From Acanthaster planci (taxonomy: Eukaryota; Echinodermata; Asteroidea; Valvatida; Acanthasteridae), in assembly GCF_001949145.1 (NCBI RefSeq), contig NW_019091464.1:881795-945794 (forward strand): DNA of 64,000 nucleotides, written 5' to 3'. This document shows, in pieces, positions 53,505 through 64,000 of this stretch (position 1 is the stretch's first letter; each line of letters begins with the position of its first letter). Position numbers and translations under genes: made by a program. The notes below the pieces were generated by a model. It saw only the letters and a program-made list of their open reading frames with translations, ran no database searches and was not told where the DNA came from.

Positions 53505-54260
53505 TTAAGTGAACAGTATTGAACTAATTCACAGTGATGAAATGAGGGGAGTCGTGATTCATATCTGGAATACTGATGACCGTACCCATCCTCCATCTTG
53601 ATCAGAGTTGGATTATTAAAGTCTCAAATGTCAGCATTTTTAATGGGCATAAACACCTTATAATTTGTCCTACCCACATCATAACCAACGTAAACTAATA
53701 TTAAATAATTACCGCCATAATTGGTGAATAGATTGTAAGTGGTAACAAATGACAACGTTTTTAGACTTTAAAAATGTGATAACCGGGATAATGAAAGATG
53801 TTAGTGGAAGACAGTTAAGCAACAGTACTCAGTCTGGTCTTCATATACAAAGGTGTAATACTGAGCAGTATAGATGATCTGCAATTCCTTCTTTGTCGAG
53901 AATTTGACCATAAAATCTTTCGGGCTTTTTTGGAATTTACTTTAATTGTATCTACATGTACATGTATAATTTTTAGCTGTAAGTGTAATTGTAAATTTGA
54001 ATGCCTTGAGTCTTAGGACCATTTTATTCAAATGTTTATGTGAATAAATAAACCAATAATAATAAAAGCCAATAATTAAAATAAATGTTTCACAAATTAT
54101 CAGGTCCTGTAATCAGCAGTTGTGAACATCATTCGATTCTGTCAACAATCAAACACCAGCGAGTTAAATTAAAACAGATGAACAGCAACGTAAAAACAAT
54201 TGCAAAAAAGGACCCCAAACCGTCATCCTTCCACAACTTGAACTGAAGTATGTTTCCACA
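53505..54260. repeat. Dispersed repeat R3, copy 1
   Basis: Aligns with 63130-63640. The left part shares AAGTGAACAGTA, TGATATCTGGAA-like and AATGTCAGCA; the right part shares GGTCC, ATTCGATTCTGTCA-like and CCAAACCGTCATCCTT. The middle differs in length. Confidence 0.65.
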
Positions 54261-55406
54261 AACGTGTTCAAAGAATAATTTTACTTTAAATCATTTCAAG
54301 GTAATCTTTTGACAGCTGATTTACTGCCTCAGATGGGGCCAGAACACAGGCCTTACGTGTGCTCCGAGCTCAGATTTATCAAGAGAGTGGAGAGGTTTAG
54401 CTGCACATTTTATTTGAATGGAAAGAATTGTGTACTTTTGCTGAAATCATTGCTTCCTGTACATTGTCTGTCACATACGACAGTGTAGCAGTTCGCACGG
54501 ACATCCATGTACATGAAACATGGGAAGTTTACGTTAAGTCAAAATGTGGGAAACAACTAAGATTTCTTCCTGCCTGGTTCAATGATGATCGATTGCACCT
54601 CTGTGGAAAAAAAAGTTTCCTGTGTGATTTATCATTTTGTCCTTTTATTCAAGTGTTCAATGGAAAATGAACACTCTGTGCTGGACGCGCATCTAAACTT
54701 TCGAACAGGCATCTGATACCCGTGCACCCATGTGCATTAAAAATTTGTGGCATTTGCATTCACGTTGGCGTAATGAGTGCAGCTTCCTCCCTGCCTGGTG
54801 TTCATACTGGACCCGCATGCTTCAAGAGGCATATGTCATACATGTTCATGTATGTTGTATGTACCGATATGGACCAGTATTTGCAACCTACATGTATCTG
54901 AAAACTACATGTAGTTTTGTGTTAATCTCTTCCATTTATGCATCTGTTTTGGTTGAAATGATCAAGTGTCAAATAGGTACATGGTACATGTACAAGTACA
55001 TGTATTGTATTATACATGTTCATGTTTACCATACATGTATATGCGCGTGTGTACATGTACATTGTACTTGTTATTCCACGGTCATAGATAGTGAATTTTA
55101 ATTGGTCGCAAATTGATAATACAACATGCTACAAGCATGCATGTACATTTATCATTCATGTGTGAGGTCCCTGGTGATGTTGCCTGGCTGCAAAGAATGA
55201 TGGATAACGGGGATCTTTCCCACAGTTGATTTGTCGGGTCTACTTCATTGTAATTGTGTAATCTTGGGTATGAGTGTGGATAGCCTCGGTTGTACTCAAC
55301 AATTATTGTAGGTGTGCACTGTGTGGGGGACATGGAAGCACTGTGTCCATCCATATGTGCTGCACCTGCTATCTTCACTCTGACCGTGATGGAGACCTGC
55401 GTGTTA
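54261..55406. other. Intergenic with a possible decayed repeat
   Basis: TTCCTGCCTGGT occurs at about 54568 and, as CTCCCTGCCTGGT, at about 54788, in related contexts. ACATGT units are dense near 54985-55065. No gene is recognised. Confidence 0.4.
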
Positions 55407-55410
55407 TTAA

Positions 55411-55683
55411 CCCTAACCCTACATAATACTACAAATTACTACTTGTAGTAAAATGTAGTAATCAGTGCTGCCACTTGTAAGAGGGCATGACTGCATTGTT
55501 CTCTGAAGCCATAAAATACAATAGAAAAGACAATGTACCATACAGTGCTGTGGCACTGTGAATGCATGGCTTTATTGTTCTCTGTACGAGTAACAATGGA
55601 AGTAACCTAGCCAGAAGTAGTAATTTGTAGCGCTAGGTCCTTCGGGCTCAGACTACTGCTTAGTATTTTGTAGTACTGCATAT
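55411..55683. mobile_element. TTAA piggyBac-like MITE, CCCTAAC family, copy 1 (right end lost)
   Basis: TTAA at 55407-55410, then CCCTAACCCTACATAATAC. The internal sequence follows 56993-57299 closely (AGACAATGTACCATACAGTG, GTAGCGCTAGGTCCTTC). It ends at the lone N (55684) without the right tip. Confidence 0.75.
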
Positions 55684-55685
55684 NA

Positions 55686-56228
55686 CAATAGTCTGGAATG
55701 TGTATAAGGATTGGACATGTTTGGGGGGGTACCCCTCGGTCTCAGTGGTTAGGGCCAAACTTCTGTTCGTGCACCCAGCTATGCTCGTGGAACATGAGTA
55801 TTCTCTAATCACTGTTTCTACTGCGATTGCCATTGCTGTTAATAAAATGCTCATGCCATTGTCTCTTTTCATCTGCTCTTGTTAATACTTTCCAACAGAA
55901 GTGGTGTAAATAATATCTTGAAACCCCAGTGCTTTTTAAATCCCAGGTTTCTCCAGTAATCCAGTTGGTTATAAATCCTAGATTTCTCCCTCCCTCTTAT
56001 AAAAAACAAACCCAAACAAAAGCAGACGTCAATGAAGGATGTCACAGAAAATAATTTTCCCAGTAATTTAATATTTAACTTGCTGTTCAAGTGTTTCAAT
56101 TTGTCAAGGTGTTTTAATAATCTTGCAATAAAATATGCATACATATTACATATGTACAGACTACATGTAAGATAGTTCCAGTGTAATCTATGACTATGAT
56201 ATAACAAAACAATTTTTTCCTCCTGTCA
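55686..56228. other. Intergenic, nothing recognised
   Basis: AT-rich, no gene or repeat family recognised. Confidence 0.5.
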
Positions 56229-56324
56229 GGGGGTCCATGGGTTTTTTACACCGGGGGGGTGGAGGAAATGGCACCCCTCGAGTGCCATTTGCCCCCATCG
56301 GTGTACAAAACGCCATGGACCCCT
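56229..56324. repeat. Large GC-rich hairpin
   Basis: The left arm GGGGTCCATGGGTTTTTTAC, continuing through GGAAATGGCAC, pairs with GTGCCATTTGCCCCC and CGGTGTACAAAACGCCATGG plus ACCCC. Arms are about 45 bases with a few mismatches and a CCCTCGA-like turn. It may be a very short MITE. Confidence 0.75.
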
Positions 56325-56992
56325 ACACCGCAGACAACAGTTGTTAAAAACCAACTCCAACGATGTTGATTTTTCTCATATTGAATCCTATTCAGAAGAA
56401 TCAAGTCTAATAAAACTGGCACATATCAATACATGTATCTCCCTTGCAACACACGGTTTTGTGTTAATAAAACACAGTTTTTGTACCTGTTTTTCCTGGG
56501 AGTCCAGTTTGCAGCTGTAAAAATGGACGTGTCGTCACGACTCATTAGCATCCAATGAATATTGATTTCTGTGATATATTACCGTGGAGAGGAAATGCCA
56601 CAGTGCGTGCGCTATATGTATGCATAGCTGCAGACGGCAGCACCAACTTGAAGAATGAGAGGGAAACTCGAAGAATTTCCATCCTGGTTCTTTTGCAGAA
56701 TTTCTAGTACGTCCACCAAGATGCATGATTTGGGCATTATTGTAAGTCATGAAGAAAGGAGAACAAACTCTCGACCGAAAAGAGATAATGCGGCACAGTA
56801 GAACCTGCACACAGATCGATCCCTGACATGCGGTGCACGCACATGTAGCTCCATTTTCATGTACATGTACGTTCGTAGTGCAACCAGTCGTGCCATGGAT
56901 ACCAGTTTCAATGTTTTCTCCAGTATTACATCATACAAATTTTGTTTCTCCACAGTGCCACCAGCGGTCAGATTGTGGAAATTTTTCATTAA

Positions 56993-57299
56993 CCCTAACA
57001 GTCTCGAATGCTACAAAGTACTACTTAGTAGTAAAATGTAGTACTCAGCCCTGTCGCTTGTAAGAGGACACAGCATTATTATTCTCTGAAGCCAAAAAGA
57101 TACAATAGAGAAGACAATGTACCATACAGTGCTGTGGCACTATGAATGCATAGTTTCATTGTTCTCTGTACGAGTAACAATGGAATAAACCTAGCCAGAG
57201 ATTGTAATTTGTAGCGCTAGGTCCTTCAGGCTCAGAGTGTTACTTAGTATTTTGTAGTACTGAGTACTCTAAGCCAAACAACGCCCGGTACTGTTAGGG
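56993..57299. mobile_element. TTAA piggyBac-like MITE, CCCTAAC family, intact copy
   Basis: Tips CCCTAACAGT and ACTGTTAGGG are exact inverted repeats, with TTAA at 56989-56992 and 57300-57303. 307 bp, no coding capacity. CCC tips with TTAA are typical of the piggyBac superfamily. Confidence 0.85.
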
Positions 57300-57859
57300 T
57301 TAAACTCAAAGACAACGTTCAAAAGTTTCGGCAAAATTACAAAAAATACAGACGCAATACAGATATGATTTGGTAATGAAGATATGATTTATTAAACACT
57401 AAACGCAATAAAAGTTTATTTTCAAAACTTTTAAAACAGAGTTGGTCTTTAAATGTGACATGTGGTGCCACGAGTAAGAGATTTACATGTGTACGTATAA
57501 ACTTGTAGGATAATCATGACAGCATTTTTACGAAATGATGTCACACTAAGCAGCACTGAGTGGCAATTATAATTTTCTGCATGAATAATTCCTGCTAAAA
57601 TACTGGCCCAAGGCACCTTCCTATTTTACACGTATGTGGGTACAGTGAATCATGTCTAGCCTTGTGCCTCAGTGCCATAGGAAAGTGCTCATGTAAACTG
57701 CTCATGTAAACCAATTGTGGCATCATAGACCTACATGTAATGGAAGGTACATGTACTTGTCATAAAATGTTTAAATGCAAAAACAGATTTAAATGTACGA
57801 ACCTGTCTTTCATCTTGTTAAAAAGATGACTCGAAACAGCCTCTTTGTGCACATACTGG

Positions 57860-57890
57860 TACATGTACATGTACATGTACATGTAGATGT
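57860..57890. repeat. ACATGT hexanucleotide microsatellite
   Basis: Four to five uninterrupted units of ACATGT. It is one of many such tracts; others are at 59208-59226, 59296-59314, 61571-61603 and 61691-61708. Confidence 0.85.
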
Positions 57891-58085
57891 TCATGTATGT
57901 ACTGGAATTTGGACTGTCCATTCCAGTGTGAATTCAAAGTGAATTTTAATTGATCTGTGAAAAATATCAATAACTACGTAAACAGGTCTTCCCTAAAAGT
58001 TGGCTTTTATCTGCTTTTAGTTAATAGTTTCCAGGATGGCCAATATTGTGTACATACATGTTTATGTACATTAATTAATAGTTAT

Positions 58086-58225
58086 CGCTCGAGCGCGAGT
58101 GGAACACAGAATGTAGTACATGTACATCTGTGTCCCGCATACATGTACAATGTACCATGAGACCAAAGGCCAAGTGGTGTATGGGACACAGACGCACTTC
58201 GTTAGTGCGAGCGCGATAATGAATT
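58086..58225. mobile_element. Candidate MITE with ATCGC ends
   Basis: The left end TTATCGCTCGAGCGCGAGTG with ACACAG inside is mirrored by ACACAGACGCACTTCG and GTGCGAGCGCGATAA. The arms are imperfect and the boundaries approximate. Confidence 0.5.
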
Positions 58226-59484
58226 TATCTTCAAGCAAACATGACAAGCTGTAAAGATGTTGTAAGGGCCTATGTGTGCAAATGTACCATCTTTGAATTT
58301 ACAGTAAATTTGGCAGTTGTGCATTTGTTTTAGCATAAAAATAGTGCATTGAGTGGAATTACCGGTAGAACAGTGCATTTTGCGGAATTTGACATGGACC
58401 ATGGAATACAGTATGTCACACTGTTTGTTGCCATGGATCGACCAATCAGAATTGAGAATTCAAGTTTGCCTGAAGATACATGTACATGTAAGTACCAGTA
58501 CCCTTCGAGTACTGTACACAACTTTAATAGGTGACACTGCAGTGATCTCAGCTTGCACATAGTACTGTACATCATGACCGAGACCTAGAAGCCCCTATCT
58601 CCATGCATACCGGTACATGTACATTACACTGTAGATGTACTGTACATGTACACATGGTACAGTACAGTGTATCATGGACATGCATTGGTATTCGTCCATC
58701 ACTCCCCCACCACCATGCCCACTGTACATGCTGGAGTCACTTGCAGACTATTGTTGACACAGTGTTATGTTTATTTCCACTGACCACTCAGACCTCAATT
58801 ACCAACAGGCATGATACTGTAGGTGAGATGTACTGATATGTATGTATGTGTCAGATGGACAGTTGTGGGTGGTATGGTTTGATGACCCCATAAGGTCACA
58901 ACACATACTGTACCTGTCAATAACTGTTCAAGCTCAAAGACCCTTGAGATCACCATAGAGACAAATTAAGACAGCAGTTGGGGATCAGACTCATTTTGTG
59001 CGCATTTTCATGTACATATACTGAATGTGGGGAAAAATTAAATCGATGTACAGTAGTGGTATGTGTTCTTGTGCACAGATGTACATGTATTAGTTGTAAC
59101 AAATTCTGTTATTGTAATTTTTGTCTACACACCAGCACAGTACTGTAACATTATGCAGTGAGTATTGACAGTCTACCCGGTATATCCACTGTATAATTGT
59201 ACATGTACATACATGTACATGTACGTACATACATGTACTCTGTTCCGGGTACATGTACATAAACATTGTACAATTCATGTACTGTACATGGATAGTACAT
59301 GTACATGTACATCGGTTCATGTAAGGTACATGTACCTGTACACGTAATGGATATGATAAAGTGATTTGCAGTAAGTACATGTATAATTTTGAATTCATAA
59401 ATATAAAGACAATTTTTCTATTCAACAACATGCAACATGACAGTGTATTAACATTTGATATCAATGCTTACTGCGAGTTGATAA
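58226..59484. other. Intergenic, dense ACATGT tracts
   Basis: Many TGTACATGTACA palindromes. Frames such as TCTCTYMYMYV come from the repeat and are not genes. Confidence 0.6.
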
Positions 59485-59945
59485 TGCCTGCTGTGTAAAA
59501 ACACAGTGGCACTTGGATACGATACAGTTTCATCCATTCCTATTGGTCAAGAGTCTGTGTGTGCCGTGGCACGCAGAACTCGCCACATGTGCACCAAGTC
59601 CATATAAGGACATTTTTCTGGACTACATGCACAAGAAATACACAATACCATAAAGTGGACAGGGGTTTCCCAAAAATGAAAGTGAAATTCTTGAACAAAA
59701 CCTTGGAAATTTATCGTATATTGACTTCTTTTGACTCTCTGACTTCAACAGTACGTTATGAATGAGAATAAATGTGTGCTTTGTTGGTCTTAAAAATAAC
59801 ATTTAAGACCAGCTGAGGAGAATGAACGCTCACAATTGTGGCTCGGGCATTAGTTGTTTCCATTTTCCTAAGCTGTAGGTCTTAAATGCACGTTTGAAAG
59901 ACCAACCAAGCACACATTTATTCCCTTAGTAAAGAGCTGGGATTA
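59485..59945. repeat. Dispersed repeat R1, copy 2, uninterrupted
   Basis: Partner of 33017-33597. It lacks both MITEs present in or at the end of copy 1 and so provides the empty sites. Confidence 0.7.
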
Positions 59946-62703
59946 CGGGTAGATGAAGCAATACATGTACCAGCATACCGCATGTGTAAATCCATCTTTG
60001 ATGAACGTTGTGTATGCCACCATGAAGTTGTAATGAATGCAGTCAATTCTGGTAGCAGTCCTAATAAATTACGTGTATGCTACAGGTACCACCTGCACTG
60101 TTTATTGCAGATTATCTGCATATTGCCTCAGGAACCTACCCAACCTGTGCCTCTACACAAAATGCACAGTCTCTAAAGGCTCCTTATTGACATAACTCTG
60201 TAGGATTGTTTGTTTAGCAATGCCATGAAGTGATGATAAAGTTAGTTAAATATCTTGAGTTCAAGTGGATTTGCCCAATGTGCATACTGTGCTTTGTACA
60301 TGCACATGTTTGTATCATCCCTGTCATATTCAATCATATAGCCTTCGGTGTCATTTGTAGACCAAGCTGTTTATTTGTGAAACCTGAGAGGTAGCAATAC
60401 CGGTATGTGTACCGGGGGTGAAAAAATGAATGGTGATTTAGAAATTATTGTACAAAGTGCATGCATGGGCCTACATACAAGGGTCGCTTGCACCGTGTAC
60501 CAGTGCATTCAAAGGGTACCACTGCTTTAAAAGCATTTTATACAACTTTGTAATTTATGTGCTAGTGTATCATGTTCATGTACAGTATATGTATACATGT
60601 ACATGTGTACATGTACCGGTCATGGAGGTAGGAAAAGGTACATGGACATGTACAGTGTACACTCTACACAGTATGTGTACAGCACGCACCATGTATTGGT
60701 ACTCGCACAATTGCAAAACAGTATACGTGTACATGTACATGGACCAGTAACTTGAAAGTTTACAGGGCAATCATGTGAATATCCCAAACCAAATAATTGC
60801 ATACCGGTAGGTATCATGCAATCACTAGAATTATTGTTTTTTACAGTCGAACCTCATTAATAAGAGATCGTTTGTCATAACAGGAACCTTGCATTATCAG
60901 GAATGAAAACAATGAAGAGCAAAGGATTAGGTAATTTCCTTGTAATAAGCAGAGTCTCGTATTATAACAGTGCTCTTATTAACAAAGTTCAACTCTACAA
61001 TATACATGTAATTTGAACAGGACAAAGGTATAACATGTATATTACATGTACATGTACCAGCAGGATTTATCTTGGTATGGCATGCAAAGGGTTCATGCTT
61101 GTATGCACAAATCCACATTTATGACAGTATTGAAGTGAATGAAAGAAAGGTCTTAGTGGGATTTTAATTTCCATTATTGCATTAGTTGGGCGGATACATG
61201 TACATGTGTACACATATTTTGCAAGTTGCTTCAAGGAATTCAAACCAAAATTGAATATTCTGTAAATTGAAAAGTCATGTGCACGTAAATTTTGTACATG
61301 TCATACTTGTATGTGCGTGGAAGAAAATTCTGTTTTCTGGTTGGATAAGAATGAAAGGTACAAATTTGTACAGTAGTATGTGAGATGACTTTTGTTAGCG
61401 TACAGTGCTCGTGTATTGTACCAGTAATTGTTCCTTTGTGCACATGTGTGTTCTATAATTTTATTATAATTTGTCTCAGATATTCGGGTTCCATGTTACT
61501 GGTACATGTAGGTGCTGTTGGACAGTCAGGGACACCACATGTACATGTACCGGTACATACTATTCGTTTGTACATGTACATGTACATTTACATGTACATG
61601 TAGTTTGTGTTGTATTGGGGTTGGATGACAGTTTTCAGGAAGAAGGGTACCTGGTACATGTACATGTATGGTGAGTAATTCTAGACATGTACATTGTACA
61701 TGTACATGCCATCCTGGGTCAGCTACATGTACATGTACAGGTGTTCATTTCTCATTTCCTACCCAGATTGCCCCCTTCTTTTGTTCTTTTGTCACATGTA
61801 TGTGTATCTACCGGGTATCTATTTTGAGTACTCAATCAAATATTGTCTTGCCAGAAATACTGAACGACAATATACATGTACATGTACATTTACAGGTAGT
61901 TTTGAGTTATAATCACATGGGACCACTCCACATTAAGAAGAGAAGTGTACAATATATTGAACATGTGCCCTACCATGTACTCAAATGCATGTAGAGAAAA
62001 AAATGTACAAGCTGATTGTATCAGGTATTTCTGTAACAGCAAAGGTAAGGAGATAATCAAGGTTTTGTTGAATTGACATCACTGACTACATTGAAAAGTG
62101 CAAAGTCCAACAACTTGGCATACCAGCACGATGAAACTATACCAGTACCACTGTGCTACGCAGTCTTTGTGTACACAGTGACTCATACTCACTCCATTGA
62201 TCATGGATTTGACAATGCTCTTGGACTGAAATTAGTATTTAAAGAGCCTATTCATTCAGAAATATTGGTATTACATGTAATTGAGCACTGAATCCATATG
62301 ACTAACCTTTGTATTGAAGTTACTCAGACATGCATACAGTAGTCAGTTTTGTGAACGGTACATTGCACTTGCACTGTACTGTTATTATTCACCGTTTTCC
62401 TGCATCGTTGTGATTAACTTAGCAACTTCTCTGCTGATGTTTTGTGTTTGCCAGAATTATATTTTTTGAAGCAATGTTACAATTGCTTTTTACACTTACA
62501 TGTAACAAACGTTTTGCAGTTGAAATTAGAGATCACACACTACATGTACGGTACGTACGTACAGGTACACGTACCAGTATGTGTTTGCAGATAAGTACAT
62601 GTACATTTTCTCAAGAGGTTGAAAAATGAATATATGGAACTGTATACCTCTTTACATTTCATGTCCATGTACAATGGACATCGTTCATTGACCGGTTCAA
62701 GTG
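59946..62703. other. Intergenic, dense ACATGT tracts
   Basis: No gene recognised. Confidence 0.55.
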
Positions 62704-62954
62704 TACTCGTATTGGTCACATGTACATGTACAACTTGGTACTCGTATTGTTCACATGTACATGTACAACTTGGTACTCGTATTGTTCACATGTACATGTA
62801 CAACTTGGTACTCGTATTGTTCACATGTACATGTACAACTTGGTACATTTACATGTATTGTTCACATGTACATGTACAACTTGGTACTTGTATTGTTCAT
62901 ATGTACATGTACAACTTGGTACTCGTATTGTTCACATGTACATGTACAACTTGG
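62704..62954. repeat. 35-bp tandem array, seven units
   Basis: The unit starts TACTCGTATTGTTCACATGT, continues ACATGTACAACTTGG. Six units are 35 bp and one is 41 bp. Each carries the palindrome ACATGTACATGT. There are no spacers, so it is not a CRISPR array. Confidence 0.9.
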
Positions 62955-63129
62955 TACTGTACAAGTACCCCAGGGTTTTCCCTCAGTGGTCACCTGCTAA
63001 CCAAATGGGAGTGAAAGCAGTTACACGGGTGAGTCAAAACACTTCCCTCAGTCGTCCGGCGGGCGAGCTAATATATGGCATGTTCCTCAAAATATGGACC
63101 ATTAGATAATGTTCAACTTTGGGGGTTCA

Positions 63130-63640
63130 TCTTTCCTGAAGTGAACAGTAGTGAATTAATTTCCAATGTTTGATGTAATGAGGGAAGTCATGGCTGATAT
63201 CTGGAACTATGATGACCATGTCAAACTTTCAACTTAATTGGAGTTAATTAATTAAAGTCTTGAATGTCAGCAATTTTGAGGGACGTGAACTCCCTGTTAA
63301 AATCGGAGCAAACAGAATTTACTGAGGAGTGATAATCCCTGCGGGTTATTTTACACAGATTTATATGTGGTGAAAGGTGATAATATTTACACATATTAAA
63401 ACCATAATCACAAAATTAAAAAGTACTTGTCACAATTAATAAGGTCCCAAAGTCGGCAGTCACGAATGTCATTTGATTCTGTCATTAGTGTAAAAAAAAT
63501 CGACTGCAAAAAAAGTTAGTAAAATCCATATCGATGTACATGTACAACACTAGCTTTAAAAAAGAGTCCAAAAAAGCACCGCCAAACCATCATCCTTTTA
63601 CAACTGGACCGATCACATTTTCTTCAAGTATGTTCCCGAA
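63130..63640. repeat. Dispersed repeat R3, copy 2
   Basis: Partner of 53505-54260, same orientation, shorter in the middle. Confidence 0.65.
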
Positions 63641-64000
63641 AACCACAGTCCAAAATACCGATCGTGGTGATTTTGCGGCTTCCATCAATCTCTTGCGGTG
63701 ATGTTAGAGAAACATTTCGCTGCATCGTGGCCTGTTTGACCTATGACATCAACCCAGATAGTGCGCCCTCTTTTTTATTCGATATTCATGAACCCCTCCA
63801 CGGAATGGCAACGCTCCGTGATTTTTCTCTTCTGAACAATTTTTCTCAAAAGAAAATCCGTCATTCTGAATACCATTTGCAAATAAAAAACCTTTGAGAC
63901 ATAAAATACGATTCATGATGAAAATCGAATGCTCAGAGTTGTTAATTTTAATTTTATTTTCAGCGGGGTTATCTCCAAAATAACCGGCAAAATGAAAATC
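63641..64000. other. Right edge, nothing supported
   Basis: A 77-residue plus-strand frame (63664-63897) is present, but it has no splice context or family match. Confidence 0.4.

Noticed and set aside
62704-62954. CRISPR-like array
   Set aside because: The whole 35-bp unit repeats with no variable spacer, and the window is animal DNA.
62619-63109. Three overlapping frames of 99-131 residues rich in CTCTT and YMYN
   Set aside because: They are three frames of one tandem repeat.

Overview
The window is eukaryotic nuclear DNA from an animal, most likely a marine invertebrate deuterostome. The inference rests on split genes with GT-AG introns, two metazoan gene families (a GlyT-type SLC6 transporter and a BTBD8-like double-BTB protein), tRNA-derived SINEs, many short palindromic MITE-like elements, and a very high load of the hexamer ACATGT in the right part. 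The species cannot be fixed from the sequence alone. There is one 236-base gap at 50824-51059 and one isolated N at 55684.

Left part (1-29965, + strand): two head-to-tail Na+/Cl- dependent glycine-transporter-like genes. Copy A is cut by the window edge: only its last four coding exons are present (348-4108). Copy B is complete: 14 coding exons from 10211 to 29965 join in phase to a 670-residue protein. All introns of B are GT-AG except one GC-AG intron (24292-24976). The four shared exons have identical lengths (129, 216, 165 and 225 nt). A 21-bp stretch of intron is also shared, so the pair is a tandem duplication. Nucleotide identity between the copies is patchy, with two perfectly identical blocks of 65 and 53 bp, which suggests local gene conversion or strong local constraint.

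Middle part (34524-46368, - strand): a complete BTBD8-like gene of 12 coding exons, 659 residues, converging on copy B. It carries two BTB/POZ domains separated by a roughly 190-residue disordered linker encoded in one 663-nt exon, followed by a helical BACK-like C-terminal half. The long tail known in vertebrate long forms is not in the window.

The convergent intergenic stretch (29966-34523), the introns of the BTBD8-like gene and the right third (46369-64000) are rich in non-autonomous mobile elements. Seen here are two TTAA-flanked piggyBac-like terminal-repeat families, a GGGCC-ended MITE, a GGGG-ended MITE nested in an older repeat, an ATTGGCCAA palindrome family, three SINE families, a 12-bp and a 35-bp tandem array, and long duplicated non-coding segments. 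No protein-coding gene could be supported right of 46368; the open frames there are by-products of ACATGT repeats or of old repeats.
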